Assembly: GCA_001314715.1 (NCBI GenBank)
Contig: LJSV01000004.1
Coordinates: 1 to 64,000 of the forward strand
Length of the DNA: 64,000 nt
Reading direction: 5' to 3'
Source of the DNA: Rhodobacteraceae bacterium HLUCCA12
GTDB taxonomy: Bacteria > Pseudomonadota > Alphaproteobacteria > Rhodobacterales > Rhodobacteraceae
The stretch's first letter is position 1, and every line of letters begins with the position of its first letter. The translations under genes and the position numbers were made by a program. This document shows positions 52,378-61,822 of the stretch, piece after piece. Under the pieces are notes generated by a model that saw only the letters and a list, made by a program, of their open reading frames with translations, was not told the DNA's origin and searched no databases.

Positions 52378-53118
52378 TCAGCCGCGTATCGCAAAGAGCC
52401 GGAACCACAGCCAGTCGGGCATCAGCCGCGACAGGCGGAAGAGCCAGGAAAACAACAGCGGAAAGCTCTTGCGAAACCGCGTCGTGCCCATGTGATCGAA
52501 GATCGCGGCGGCGGCGGTTTCGGCCTCCATGATGAAGGGCATGGTGAAATCGTTCTTGTCGGTCAACCGCGTGCGGACGAAGCCGGGATTGACAAGCTGG
52601 ACCGCCACGCCCGAGCCGCGCAGATCCGCCTGCATGCTTTCGGCCAGATGCATGAGGCCCGCCTTTGACGCGCCATAACCGATCGCACCCGGAAGCCCGC
52701 GAAACCCCGCCAGCGACCCGGTCAGGATGACATGGCCCGAGCCGCGCTCGATCATTGCGGGCAACACGGCGCCCATAAGGCGCGCCGCACCGGTGAAGTT
52801 GACGTCGCACATCGCCTCGACCTGATCGGCGTTCCAGTCCTGGGCGGCCTGGGGCCAGTAGACCCCCGCCAGGTAAACCACGCCATCGACGGCCCCGGCG
52901 GCATGCGCGGCCTCATGCACCGACGCCATGTCGCGCACGTCGACCGGCACGACCAACGACCTGCCGGGCAGCGCGTCCGCCAGATCCTCGAGCCGGTCGC
53001 GGTTGCGCGCGCTCAGGACCAGCTCGACACCGGCGCGGCTCATCCGTTCGGCCAGGGCGCGCCCCAACCCCTCTGATGCGCCGATCAGCCAATAGCGTTT
53101 GCCGGACCAGTCCGTCAT
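52378..53118 (-). CDS. SDR family NAD(P)-dependent oxidoreductase
   Basis: KRYWLIGASEGLGRALAERMSRAGVELVLSARN; GAIGYGASKAGLMHLAESM. Confidence 0.93.
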   Translation of the reverse strand: MTDWSGKRYWLIGASEGLGRALAERMSRAGVELVLSARNRDRLEDLADALPGRSLVVPVDVRDMASVHEAAHAAGAVDGVVYLAGVYWPQAAQDWNADQVEAMCDVNFTGAARLMGAVLPAMIERGSGHVILTGSLAGFRGLPGAIGYGASKAGLMHLAESMQADLRGSGVAVQLVNPGFVRTRLTDKNDFTMPFIMEAETAAAAIFDHMGTTRFRKSFPLLFSWLFRLSRLMPDWLWFRLFAIRG

Positions 53119-53675
53119 GGCTGGACGCGGCGCATCGTGGCGACCAGTTCGGCGACCTTGATGCCGAACTTTCGAAACTGGCTACGGTTGATGATGGTTC
53201 CGTTTTCCATGACATACATCCAGTCCGTGACATCCAGCGCCCATCCGCCGGCATGCCTGGGCAACCGGATCCGATACGACAACCGCACGCTCGCCCCCTC
53301 CTGCTGGCCGACCCCGTGCCCGACCACGTCATCGGCCTCGGCGTGGATCGCGCCGTCATTGCCAAGGCTCAGGCGCCATTGCCGGGTCTGGGTGTTGCCC
53401 CCGGCATAGGCGAAATGCTCATCAAGGGTGCCGCGGCTGCCATTCCAGCGCCCCTCCATCCGTGCGGTAAATCGCGACGTGACGCGGCCGGTCGGCCCAT
53501 AGATGACACCCTCGCATTCGATCGGCCCGTTCAGGTGATGCCGGATGTCGGCGGCGGGCCCGGTGCCGGCATAATCGGCCGAACGCTGCGCCATGAAGCC
53601 CAGGCGCTGTTGCAGCACAAACCAGACAAGGGCCATCGCCATGACGACAAGAGGCAGAATCGCAAGATCAGGCAT
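53115..53675 (-). CDS. DUF3833 domain-containing protein
   Basis: IECEGVIYGPTGRVTSRFTARMEGRWNGSRGTLDEHFAY; N-terminal TM; overlaps SDR start by 4 nt. Confidence 0.85.
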   Translation of the reverse strand: MPDLAILPLVVMAMALVWFVLQQRLGFMAQRSADYAGTGPAADIRHHLNGPIECEGVIYGPTGRVTSRFTARMEGRWNGSRGTLDEHFAYAGGNTQTRQWRLSLGNDGAIHAEADDVVGHGVGQQEGASVRLSYRIRLPRHAGGWALDVTDWMYVMENGTIINRSQFRKFGIKVAELVATMRRVQP

Positions 53676-54927
53676 GGCTTGGTTCTCTTTCGATTGGGGT
53701 TGCTGCAAGCACTGCGATGGCCAGCAGTTTCAAGGTGCAAGGAACGAGGGCATAGACCAGCCCCAGTGCCAGCAGCGCGCCGGGCGGACTATCCGGCCCG
53801 GTGAAGCCCTGCCATTCCAGAAACGGCAGGACGGAGATCGCGGCCAGTGCCAGGGTCGCCTTTGACATGAAGGCCCAAAGCGCGAAGCCTGTCGCCGCGT
53901 CGGGCAAAACACGGACCATGCGCCGGGCAAACAGGGCCGAGAGGAGGGTCAGGTCAGCCCCCAGCGCAGCCCCCGTGACCACGCAGATCGCGGCGAAGTG
54001 CAGCGTATCGCCCGGACCCAGCAGCGCCGCCAGCGCAAAGGCCGCAACCGAAAGCGCCATGGCCGCGATCAGGATCGGTCGTTCGCCATGGACACGGGCC
54101 GCCGCCGCCCAAAGCGGTGCCGCCAGTGCTGCCGACAGGAAGAACAGGATCAGCAGCGCCCCCTCCCATCCCGGTGCCTGCAACCGCGATTCGACAAAGA
54201 ACAGGAACAGCGTGGAACTGACCGCGACGGGGGCTGCATTGAGCAGGGCCACCAACAAGAGCCGACGCGAAACCCGGTCGCCGAGAACCGCGACAAAGCC
54301 TTGCAGGGCGATTGGCGCCGCATCGGCCGGTGCGGCGAAGGCATCGCGCATCACCCAAAGCGCGCCAAGCGCGAAAGCCGCAAACAGGATGGCAAAGCTT
54401 TCAAACGGCGGATTGGGACCGAGCGCCAGCAAGGACGGCGCCGCGGCAGCGGCACAGACCCCCAACAATGCGCCGGCCTCGCGCCAGGCGGCAAGGCGCA
54501 CATGACCGTCGGCGCCCATGGCCTCGGCTTTCTGCACGCCCTGCGCATAAAAGCAGATTGTCAGAAAGCTGAATGCGCTGAACAGCCCCGTCAGCGTCAG
54601 CGCGAACCACGCCAGCGGCGCGATCGGCGGCGCGACGGCAAAAAGGCCCAGCATCGACAGCGAAAGAACCGCCGCCCCCCCGGCGACCATCGCCTTGCGG
54701 TGCGCGGCGGTGGCATGCGCCAGCCAGCCCAACAAGGGATCCTGTGCGAAGTCGATCAGTCTGAGCGCGAACAGAACGGCGCCCAGCGCGCCAAGGCTGA
54801 CGCCGTATTCGTCAACGTAGTATTTGGGCGCATGAATGTAGATCGGCAGCCCGGCCATGGCCAGCATGGCGGCAAAGGCCGACCATGCGGCCGGATGGGT
54901 CGTGCGCCCCAGCCCGATACGGATCAT
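53668..54927 (-). CDS. MFS transporter
   Basis: Twelve hydrophobic segments; LRLIDFAQDPLLGWLAHATAAHRKAM; start trimmed to MIRIGLGRTTHPAAW. Confidence 0.88.
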   Translation of the reverse strand: MIRIGLGRTTHPAAWSAFAAMLAMAGLPIYIHAPKYYVDEYGVSLGALGAVLFALRLIDFAQDPLLGWLAHATAAHRKAMVAGGAAVLSLSMLGLFAVAPPIAPLAWFALTLTGLFSAFSFLTICFYAQGVQKAEAMGADGHVRLAAWREAGALLGVCAAAAAPSLLALGPNPPFESFAILFAAFALGALWVMRDAFAAPADAAPIALQGFVAVLGDRVSRRLLLVALLNAAPVAVSSTLFLFFVESRLQAPGWEGALLILFFLSAALAAPLWAAAARVHGERPILIAAMALSVAAFALAALLGPGDTLHFAAICVVTGAALGADLTLLSALFARRMVRVLPDAATGFALWAFMSKATLALAAISVLPFLEWQGFTGPDSPPGALLALGLVYALVPCTLKLLAIAVLAATPIEREPSHA

Positions 54928-55685
54928 CGTGAGATCTCGTCGGCGGGCGGGGGGGTATGCGGGCGATATCTCGCACCACGCCACCACAGCTTGAAGGCTT
55001 GCCAGTGGATCAGCGCCAGCACCCGGCGCGACCCCAAGGGCCGGCGCACCATTGACCCCAGCAACCCCGCCGAGGTCGCCGGACGGCGCGGGCCGCAAAG
55101 CGTGGCGATTAGCCCGCCCGTGGCATGGCCGTAATCTATGTGGATCGCAATCCTGTCGGCACGAATGTCGAAGCGAAAGCGATAGCCGCCGTCGATGGGC
55201 TGGAAGGGCGAGACATGAAAGATCTTGCGCGCGCCCAGGGTGTCTTGCGCGGTGATCGGTCGCTGATCGTCATTGAAGCACAGATACGAATGCCGGTCGC
55301 CAAAGGTATTGTTCACCTCGGCGATCACGCAGCGCAACTGGCCATCGCGATCATGGCACAGCCAGAAACTGACCGGGTTGAACACATGGCCCAGGATACG
55401 CGGTTGAGCCAGCAGCAGGATCTGCCCGTCGGCACTGTCCAGACCGGCCTCGGCCAACACCCCACGCACCCAGCGCGCCCCCGTTCCGGAACCTCGTTCG
55501 CCGCCGTGATCGGTGTCATGCAATGAAATGATCCCGCGCCGGTTGCGCGCGAACAGCGCCGGGGCTTGCGGCGACGGGTCTTCGGCGTCGATCAGGACAT
55601 AATCGACACCATAGGTGAAACGATTGTCCGGCCCGCCCTTGCGCCCGTGAAACGTCTTGCCCGAAAGTTGTTCAAGCGTGCTCAT
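54924..55685 (-). CDS. DUF1365 domain-containing protein
   Basis: GHVFNPVSFWLCHDRDGQLRCVIAEVNNTFGDRHSYL; KIFHVSPFQPIDGGYRF; overlaps both neighbours by 4 nt. Confidence 0.92.
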   Translation of the reverse strand: MSTLEQLSGKTFHGRKGGPDNRFTYGVDYVLIDAEDPSPQAPALFARNRRGIISLHDTDHGGERGSGTGARWVRGVLAEAGLDSADGQILLLAQPRILGHVFNPVSFWLCHDRDGQLRCVIAEVNNTFGDRHSYLCFNDDQRPITAQDTLGARKIFHVSPFQPIDGGYRFRFDIRADRIAIHIDYGHATGGLIATLCGPRRPATSAGLLGSMVRRPLGSRRVLALIHWQAFKLWWRGARYRPHTPPPADEISR

Positions 55686-56983
55686 GCCGCCGCAGCCCCC
55701 ATGCGCTGCGTCCGCGCGCTCAGTGCCTGCACCACATCGACCGCCGAGGCGAAACCGTCTTCGTGAAACCCGTTGCGCATCCAGGCACCGCAATACCAAG
55801 TGCTCCGGGCCCCGTTGAAGTCCCGGATGCGGTCTTGCGCCGCAAAGGCCGCGAGGTCGAAAACCGGGTGGCGAAACGTGTGCGTGTCATAGATCAGCGC
55901 CTCGTCGATGGGGCGCGTGGCATTGAGCGTGACGATATGCAGATCGTCCTGCGGGATCGGTTGCAGCGAATTCATCCAGTAGCTCAGACTGATCCGCGCG
56001 CGGTCTTCAGGGGCGTGTTCGGTATAGGTCCAGCTGGCCCAGCACTTGCGACGGCGCGGCATGACCGAAGGATCGGCATGCAAAACCGCGTGATTGTCCT
56101 GATACCCCACCGCGCCCAGCGCGGCCCGCTCATCCTGCGTGGGATCGGACAGCATCGCCAGCGAATCGTCGGAATGGGTGGCAAGGATCACTTCGTCAAA
56201 CGCCTCCCAGGTGCCGCCGTGCGTCTTGATCTCGACCCCGAGTGGACGGCGGCGGATGGCCTGAACCGGGCTGTTGCAGCGGATGTCCACACCGCGCACG
56301 GCAAGGTCGAGCGTGAGCTTGCGCACGTATTCCACCGATCCCCCCGCGACGGTGAACCACTGATGCTGGCCATGATAGCCCAACAGAGCGTGGTTCTCGA
56401 AAAAGCGGATCATGGCGCGGGCGGGAAACCGCATGATCTGATCCTTCGGCGTGGACCATATCGCACCCGAGAACGGTTGTAGATAGCGTTCGCGAAACCA
56501 GCGCCCCATGCGCAGCTTGTCCATCAACTCGCCGATGGTCATTGCCGGATCGGCGGCAGCGCGAACGGCACCCTTGTTGAAACGCACGATGTCGCTGATC
56601 ATACGCAGGAAACGCGGATCGGCCAGGTTTCGGCGGCTGGCAAAAAGCTGGTCGATCGAGTTCAGGTTGTATTCGCACGCCCCCTGATCGAACGAGGCGC
56701 CAAAGCTCATGTTGCTTTTGACGGTTTCGACGTCCAGGGCCTCGAACATGGCGATCAGGTTGGGATAGTTGACGCGGTTGAACACGATGAAGCCGGTGTC
56801 GACCGGCTGATCGCCCCGTTTCCCGGCCATAACGGTGCGCGCATGCCCGCCCAGGCGCGGCGCAGCCTCGATCAGTGTTACCTGATGACCGGGCGCCAGC
56901 AGCCAGGCCGCGCCCATGCCGGAAATACCCCCTCCCACGACGGCGATTCGACGCGGGTGCAGGCTTGGGGATTCGAACGGCAT
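55682..56983 (-). CDS. FAD-dependent amine oxidase/desaturase-like protein
   Basis: RIAVVGGGISGMGAAWLLAPGHQVTLIEAAPRLGGHARTV; QPVDTGFIVFNRVNYPNL; ATG at 56983 preceded by AAGGAG. Confidence 0.92.
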   Translation of the reverse strand: MPFESPSLHPRRIAVVGGGISGMGAAWLLAPGHQVTLIEAAPRLGGHARTVMAGKRGDQPVDTGFIVFNRVNYPNLIAMFEALDVETVKSNMSFGASFDQGACEYNLNSIDQLFASRRNLADPRFLRMISDIVRFNKGAVRAAADPAMTIGELMDKLRMGRWFRERYLQPFSGAIWSTPKDQIMRFPARAMIRFFENHALLGYHGQHQWFTVAGGSVEYVRKLTLDLAVRGVDIRCNSPVQAIRRRPLGVEIKTHGGTWEAFDEVILATHSDDSLAMLSDPTQDERAALGAVGYQDNHAVLHADPSVMPRRRKCWASWTYTEHAPEDRARISLSYWMNSLQPIPQDDLHIVTLNATRPIDEALIYDTHTFRHPVFDLAAFAAQDRIRDFNGARSTWYCGAWMRNGFHEDGFASAVDVVQALSARTQRMGAAAA

Positions 56984-57009
56984 GGGCAACTCCTTGGGCG
57001 TTTAGCAAG

Positions 57010-57038
57010 GGATACGCGGTGCGGCGCTGAACGGATTA
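57010..57038 (-). promoter_or_regulatory. Candidate ECF-sigma promoter for the five-gene operon
   Basis: Minus strand TAATCC-N17-GTATCC; same layout and spacing as the + strand site at 57071-57099. Confidence 0.7.
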
Positions 57039-57070
57039 CCGAACCACGCCAGGTTTTTTCGCATGTGCAC

Positions 57071-57099
57071 TGATCCGGCCTGAGCGCGGGCGCGTATTC
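57071..57099 (+). promoter_or_regulatory. Candidate ECF-sigma promoter (autoregulatory) for sigma-ChrR
   Basis: TGATCC-N17-GTATTC upstream of the sigma gene; TGATCC is the -35 recalled for R. sphaeroides RpoE/ECF11. Confidence 0.75.
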
Positions 57100-57104
57100 G
57101 GTGC

Positions 57105-57755
57105 ATGTTGCAGTTGCTGGACGAAAGCCCGATAAAAGAGCGGCAAAGGCCGCCACTCGTCCCGCAAGGGCCGAGGGGGGCGGCGCAGGCCGAAAAGGTG
57201 CGAGACGTGTCGCAAGCCGAAGAGGCACAGGGCGAGTGGGTAAGCCAGATGCTGAGCGTGGCGCAACATGGCGACGAGGCCGCGTTTGCCGAGCTGTTCG
57301 CCCATTTCGCGCCCAGGATAAAGGCGTTCCTGCTGAAGTCGGGCGCCGGTGGCCCGATGGCCGAGGAATGCGCGCAGGACGTGATGGCGACGGTCTGGCA
57401 CAAGGCGCGGCTGTTCGATCCGTCGCGCGCAAGCGTGGCGACATGGATCTTTACCATCGCCCGCAACCGGCGCATCGACGCGCTGCGCAAGGCGCGCAGA
57501 CCCGAGCCTGAAGACCTGCCATGGGGGCCCGAACCTGAACCCGACCAGGCGGATGTCCTGTCGCTGCAACAAGAAAGCGAGAAACTGGGAGAGGCGCTTG
57601 CCCTCCTGCCCGAAAACCAGCGGGCCTTGATCGAACAGGCGTATTTCGGTGATCTGTCGCATGGCGAGATTGCGCGAATTACCGGATTGCCGCTTGGCAC
57701 GATCAAGTCCCGTATCCGTCTGGCGCTCGAAAAGCTGCGTCAGGCCATGACGTGA
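57105..57755 (+). CDS. rpoE: ECF sigma factor, RpoE/ECF11-like (true start probably downstream, e.g. GTG 57207)
   Basis: AAFAELFAHFAPRIKAFLLKSGAGGPMAEECAQDVMATVWHKARLFDPSRASVATWIFTIARNRRIDALRK; region 4 GLPLGTIKSRIRLALEKLR; followed by ChrR. Confidence 0.92.
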   Translation: MLQLLDESPIKERQRPPLVPQGPRGAAQAEKVRDVSQAEEAQGEWVSQMLSVAQHGDEAAFAELFAHFAPRIKAFLLKSGAGGPMAEECAQDVMATVWHKARLFDPSRASVATWIFTIARNRRIDALRKARRPEPEDLPWGPEPEPDQADVLSLQQESEKLGEALALLPENQRALIEQAYFGDLSHGEIARITGLPLGTIKSRIRLALEKLRQAMT

Positions 57756-57759
57756 AGGT

Positions 57760-58422
57760 ATGACCGCGATGATCCGCCACCATCTCAACGATGCGCTTTT
57801 GATGGGTTACAGCGCCGGGCAACTGCCCGAGGCGTTCAACCTGATCGTGGCGACGCATATCTCGATGTGCGATGAGTGCCGGGCGCGGCTTGAAAGCTTC
57901 GATGCCGTTGGCGGAGCCCTGCTGGAAACGGCCGTCACCGATACCGGCGAGGTCGCCATGGCCGAGGACAGCCTGGCCCAGGTGATGGCCCGCATTCGGC
58001 AGGCCCCGCCCGAGCCGCGCAAGGTGCAAAGGCCCGAACCCTGTCTGTTTCCGGCCCCCTTGCGCAAGTATGTCGGCGGCGATGCCGAGGCGGGGCGCTG
58101 GCGCGCGGTGGGCGGCGGCGTTCGTCAGGCGATCCTGCCCACGGCGCGCGATGCATCGGCCAGACTGCTTTATATCCCGGCGGGCATGGCGGTGCCGGAT
58201 CATGGCCATCGCGGCACGGAACTGACGCTGGTATTGCAAGGTGCCTTCAGCGATGCGGTGGACCGGTTCGGGCCAGGCGACATCGAAATCGCAACCGAGG
58301 ATCTGGAACACACCCCGGTGGCCGAACCCGGCATGGACTGCATCTGCCTTGCGGTCACGGATGCGCCGCTGCGCTTCAACGGCATGGTGCCGCGCCTGCT
58401 GCAACCGTTCCTGAAGATCTGA
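57760..58422 (+). CDS. chrR: ChrR family zinc-binding anti-sigma factor with cupin domain
   Basis: MIRHHLNDALLMGYSAGQLPEAFNLIVATHISMCDECRARLESFDAVGGALLE (H..HxxxCxxC) plus C-terminal cupin VPDHGHRGTELTLVLQGAF. Confidence 0.94.
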   Translation: MTAMIRHHLNDALLMGYSAGQLPEAFNLIVATHISMCDECRARLESFDAVGGALLETAVTDTGEVAMAEDSLAQVMARIRQAPPEPRKVQRPEPCLFPAPLRKYVGGDAEAGRWRAVGGGVRQAILPTARDASARLLYIPAGMAVPDHGHRGTELTLVLQGAFSDAVDRFGPGDIEIATEDLEHTPVAEPGMDCICLAVTDAPLRFNGMVPRLLQPFLKI

Positions 58423-58464
58423 ACGAACCTTCGCTGCCCCGTGCAGGCGAGTTGGCCCAACGGA

Positions 58465-59871
58465 TCAATCGGTCCATGACTGGTCGTCGGGCCGGGCCTC
58501 GGGAACGGTCAGGGTGCGCGGTTCCTGTTCGACGGGCGGGGCGGATTCCAGCGAAGCGTCGCGCTGGACAACGCCCAGCGCCTCGAACTTGCGGGCGGCG
58601 GGCAGCACCCGCCCCTCCATCGAGCCGACGGCCCGGTTATAGGTCTCGACCGCCGTGCCCAGGGCTTTTCCGGTGCGTCCCAGGTGCGACATGAACGTGC
58701 CAAGCCGGTCGTAGATGTCGCGTGCCAGTCGTTGAACCTCGGCGGCGTTTTCGGCCATTTTTTCCTGTTGCCAGCCATAGGCAATGGCCTTGACCAGCGC
58801 GATCAGGGTCGTCGGGGATGCGATCAGCACACGGTTCTCGAACGCGAATTCCAAAATCGCCGGGTCAGCCTCGGCGGCGGCGGCGACGAATGTCTCGCCG
58901 GGAATGAACATCACGATGAAATCAGGCGCGGCAGGAAGCGTGTCCTGATAGGCCTTCGAGGCCAGCGCGCGGACATGCTGGCGAAGTTGCGCGGCGTGGC
59001 GCTTGAGCTGCGCATTCTGCGCCTCGACACCGTCGCATTCCAGCGAATCGAGATAGGCCTCAAGCGGGGTCTTGGCGTCGATCACCACGCTTTTGCCACC
59101 CGGTATATGGACGATCGCGTCCGGGCGCAGCCGACCCGCCTCGCCGCTCTCGACCGATTTTTCAGTGACGAAATCGACATTTTCTGTCATGCCGGCCAGT
59201 TCAAAGACCTTGCGCAACTGCATCTCGCCCCAGCGTCCGCGCGTCTTGGGCGCGCGCAGGGCCTGAACCAGGCGCCGGGTCTCCTGCCCCAGCGATCGCT
59301 GCCCCTCGGCCAGTTGCAGAACCTGCGCCTTGATCGCACCATACGCTTCGTTGCGCGCCTTCTCGATCTCGCTGATCTTGCTGTCAAAGGTGACCAGTTT
59401 CTGGTTCAGATGGCCCAGCGTTTCCTGAAACTTGGTGTGCTGGGTCTCCTGCAGGGCACGCGTTTCCTGATCGTGCTTGGCATATCGCTCGGACACGAGT
59501 TGCAGAAAATCCTGCGCATTGGTCTTGAGGGCGTTGTTCGCCAGATGCGCGAACCGCGCTTCCATTTCGGCGCGCGCGCGCTCCATCTCCTCGATGCGCG
59601 ATTGATGGCTGGCGCGCAGGGCTTCCAGCTGCTTTTCCGCATCCATGCGCTGGTTCATCTCGGCGTCGCGCATCTGCCGCAGCGCGCCGATTTCCTGCTC
59701 GTATTGATCGGCGCGGCGCGCCCGTTCGCCTGTCGAGGCCAGTTCGTGCTGCATCTCGGCGATCTGCTCACGCGCCCGACCCAGCGCGCGCATCATCCAG
59801 CCCAAAAGCGCGATCAGCGCCAAGCCTATGGCAAGCGAAAAGAGTGGCACAAGGCTTGAATCGATGGCCAT
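58465..59871 (-). CDS. rmuC: DNA recombination protein RmuC
   Basis: N-terminal TM, coiled coil; RGRWGEMQLRKVFELAGMTENVDF; VVIDAKTPLEAYLDSLE. Confidence 0.94.
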   Translation of the reverse strand: MAIDSSLVPLFSLAIGLALIALLGWMMRALGRAREQIAEMQHELASTGERARRADQYEQEIGALRQMRDAEMNQRMDAEKQLEALRASHQSRIEEMERARAEMEARFAHLANNALKTNAQDFLQLVSERYAKHDQETRALQETQHTKFQETLGHLNQKLVTFDSKISEIEKARNEAYGAIKAQVLQLAEGQRSLGQETRRLVQALRAPKTRGRWGEMQLRKVFELAGMTENVDFVTEKSVESGEAGRLRPDAIVHIPGGKSVVIDAKTPLEAYLDSLECDGVEAQNAQLKRHAAQLRQHVRALASKAYQDTLPAAPDFIVMFIPGETFVAAAAEADPAILEFAFENRVLIASPTTLIALVKAIAYGWQQEKMAENAAEVQRLARDIYDRLGTFMSHLGRTGKALGTAVETYNRAVGSMEGRVLPAARKFEALGVVQRDASLESAPPVEQEPRTLTVPEARPDDQSWTD

Positions 59872-59899
59872 GTCGAACTCCGGTATGTCGAAACGGCAC

Positions 59900-61783
59900 C
59901 TATCGCCGCCCGAACAGTTTTTCGATGTCAGCCAGCTTCAACTCGACATAGGTGGGACGCCCGTGATTGCACTGGCCCGAATGCGGCGTCGCCTCCATCT
60001 CGCGCAGCAGGGCGTTCATTTCCTCGGCGCGCATCTGCCGGCCGGACCGAACGGAGCCGTGACAGGCCATGCGGCTGAGAACGCCATCCAGACGCGTGTT
60101 CAGGCTTTGGCTCTGACCCAGGTCTGCCAGCTCATCCAGAATGTCGCGCACCAGACCGGCGGCATCCACAATGCCCAAAGCGGCAGGGGTTTCGCGCACG
60201 GCAACCGCATCCCCGCCAAAGGGTTCGACCGTCAACCCCATGCGTGCCAGATCCGCGGCATGGGCCAGCAGGCGCGCGGCATCGCCCGCCGACAGCGGCA
60301 CGATTTCGGGGATCAGCAGCGCCTGGGCGGGAACGCCATTGTCGGCCATCTGGCGTTTCAGGCGTTCATAGACCAGGCGTTCATGCGCGGCGTGCTGATC
60401 GACGATGACGAGCCCGTCGCTGGTCTGGGCAATGATGTAGTTTTCGTGCAGTTGCGCGCGCGCGGCGCCCAGCGGCGCGTCGGTTGGTCCGGTCTCGGGT
60501 TCGATCCGGGCCGAAGGCGCGGCAGGGCCGTCAAAGGGTGCCTGAGTCTGGGCGAAACCGTCTGGCCCATCCGTGGAAGGGGCCTGCGCCGCGTAGCTTT
60601 GGGCCACCGCGCCGGCACCGGGGTGACGGGATCGGTTCGACAAGTCCATCTGATAGATCCGCGGACCTGACGCCTCGGGGCGCATCGCCCCCAACGTGGC
60701 ATCCGCCACCGTGCTCGCCGCACGGTGCCCAGCCTCGGCAAGCGCATGACGCAACGCCGAAACCACCAAACCCCGCGCCATGCCGGGGTCACGAAAGCGA
60801 ACCTCGGCCTTGGCCGGATGCACGTTCACATCGACCAGCGCGGGTGGGCATTCCAGGAACAGAACCGCAGCCGGGTGCCGGTCGCGCGACAGGAAATCGG
60901 AATAGGCCGCGCGCAGCGCGCCGGTCAGCAACTTGTCACGCACCGGACGCCCGTTGACGAAAACGAACTGCGCCACCGCGGCGCCGCGTGAATAGGTGGG
61001 CAGGGCGGCATGGCCCGTCAGGTGCAATTCGTCACGCCGGGCGTCGATGCGCAGGGCGTTGGCGGTAAAATCGCGCCCCAGCAGACGGGCAAGACGGGCC
61101 TCCATCGCGTCGAAAAGCTCGCCCTGTTCGGCCTCAAGCCGCAGGATGTCGCGCGACTGGCCGCCCGACACATCGGCAAGCGTGAAGCTGACATAGGGCT
61201 CGGCCATGGCAAGGCGCTTGACGGTATCGGCGATGGCCTGCGCCTCGGCCCGGTCGGTACGCAGGAATTTCAGACGCGCGGGGGTGGCGTGAAAGAGATC
61301 GCGCAGTTCAACCTGCGTCCCCTGGTTCAGCGCGGCAGGGCGAACCGCGCCGATCCGCCCGCCGGTCACGGCGATCTGGGCGCCCTCGTGCCCTTTGGCA
61401 TGGCTGGTGATGGTCAGCCGCGCCACGGCCCCCAGTGACGGCAATGCCTCGCCCCGAAACCCGAAGGTATGGATATTCAGCAGGTCAGAGCCGTCGATCT
61501 TGGATGTGGCGTGGCGCGACAGGGCCAGCGGCAGATCCTGCGGCGCCATGCCGTGGCCGTCGTCACTGACCCGGATCAGGGTCTTGCCGCCATCGGCATA
61601 GGCCACGGTGACGCGCCGCGCCCCGGCATCGAGCGCGTTTTCGACCAGTTCCTTGACCGCCGAGGCCGGGCGCTCGACGACCTCGCCGGCGGCGATGCGG
61701 TTTGCCGCCGATTCATCGAGTTGACGAATCGCAGGCGGAGCTTGGCTTATATTGGGGCGAGGCGCGATCATGCCACCAGACAT
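59900..61783 (-). CDS. mutL: DNA mismatch repair protein MutL
   Basis: [77 protein letters not shown]. Confidence 0.96.
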   Translation of the reverse strand: MSGGMIAPRPNISQAPPAIRQLDESAANRIAAGEVVERPASAVKELVENALDAGARRVTVAYADGGKTLIRVSDDGHGMAPQDLPLALSRHATSKIDGSDLLNIHTFGFRGEALPSLGAVARLTITSHAKGHEGAQIAVTGGRIGAVRPAALNQGTQVELRDLFHATPARLKFLRTDRAEAQAIADTVKRLAMAEPYVSFTLADVSGGQSRDILRLEAEQGELFDAMEARLARLLGRDFTANALRIDARRDELHLTGHAALPTYSRGAAVAQFVFVNGRPVRDKLLTGALRAAYSDFLSRDRHPAAVLFLECPPALVDVNVHPAKAEVRFRDPGMARGLVVSALRHALAEAGHRAASTVADATLGAMRPEASGPRIYQMDLSNRSRHPGAGAVAQSYAAQAPSTDGPDGFAQTQAPFDGPAAPSARIEPETGPTDAPLGAARAQLHENYIIAQTSDGLVIVDQHAAHERLVYERLKRQMADNGVPAQALLIPEIVPLSAGDAARLLAHAADLARMGLTVEPFGGDAVAVRETPAALGIVDAAGLVRDILDELADLGQSQSLNTRLDGVLSRMACHGSVRSGRQMRAEEMNALLREMEATPHSGQCNHGRPTYVELKLADIEKLFGRR

Positions 61784-61822
61784 AGCATGCCGCCCCTGCC
61801 TTGCAAAGCCGACTCGCGCGGG

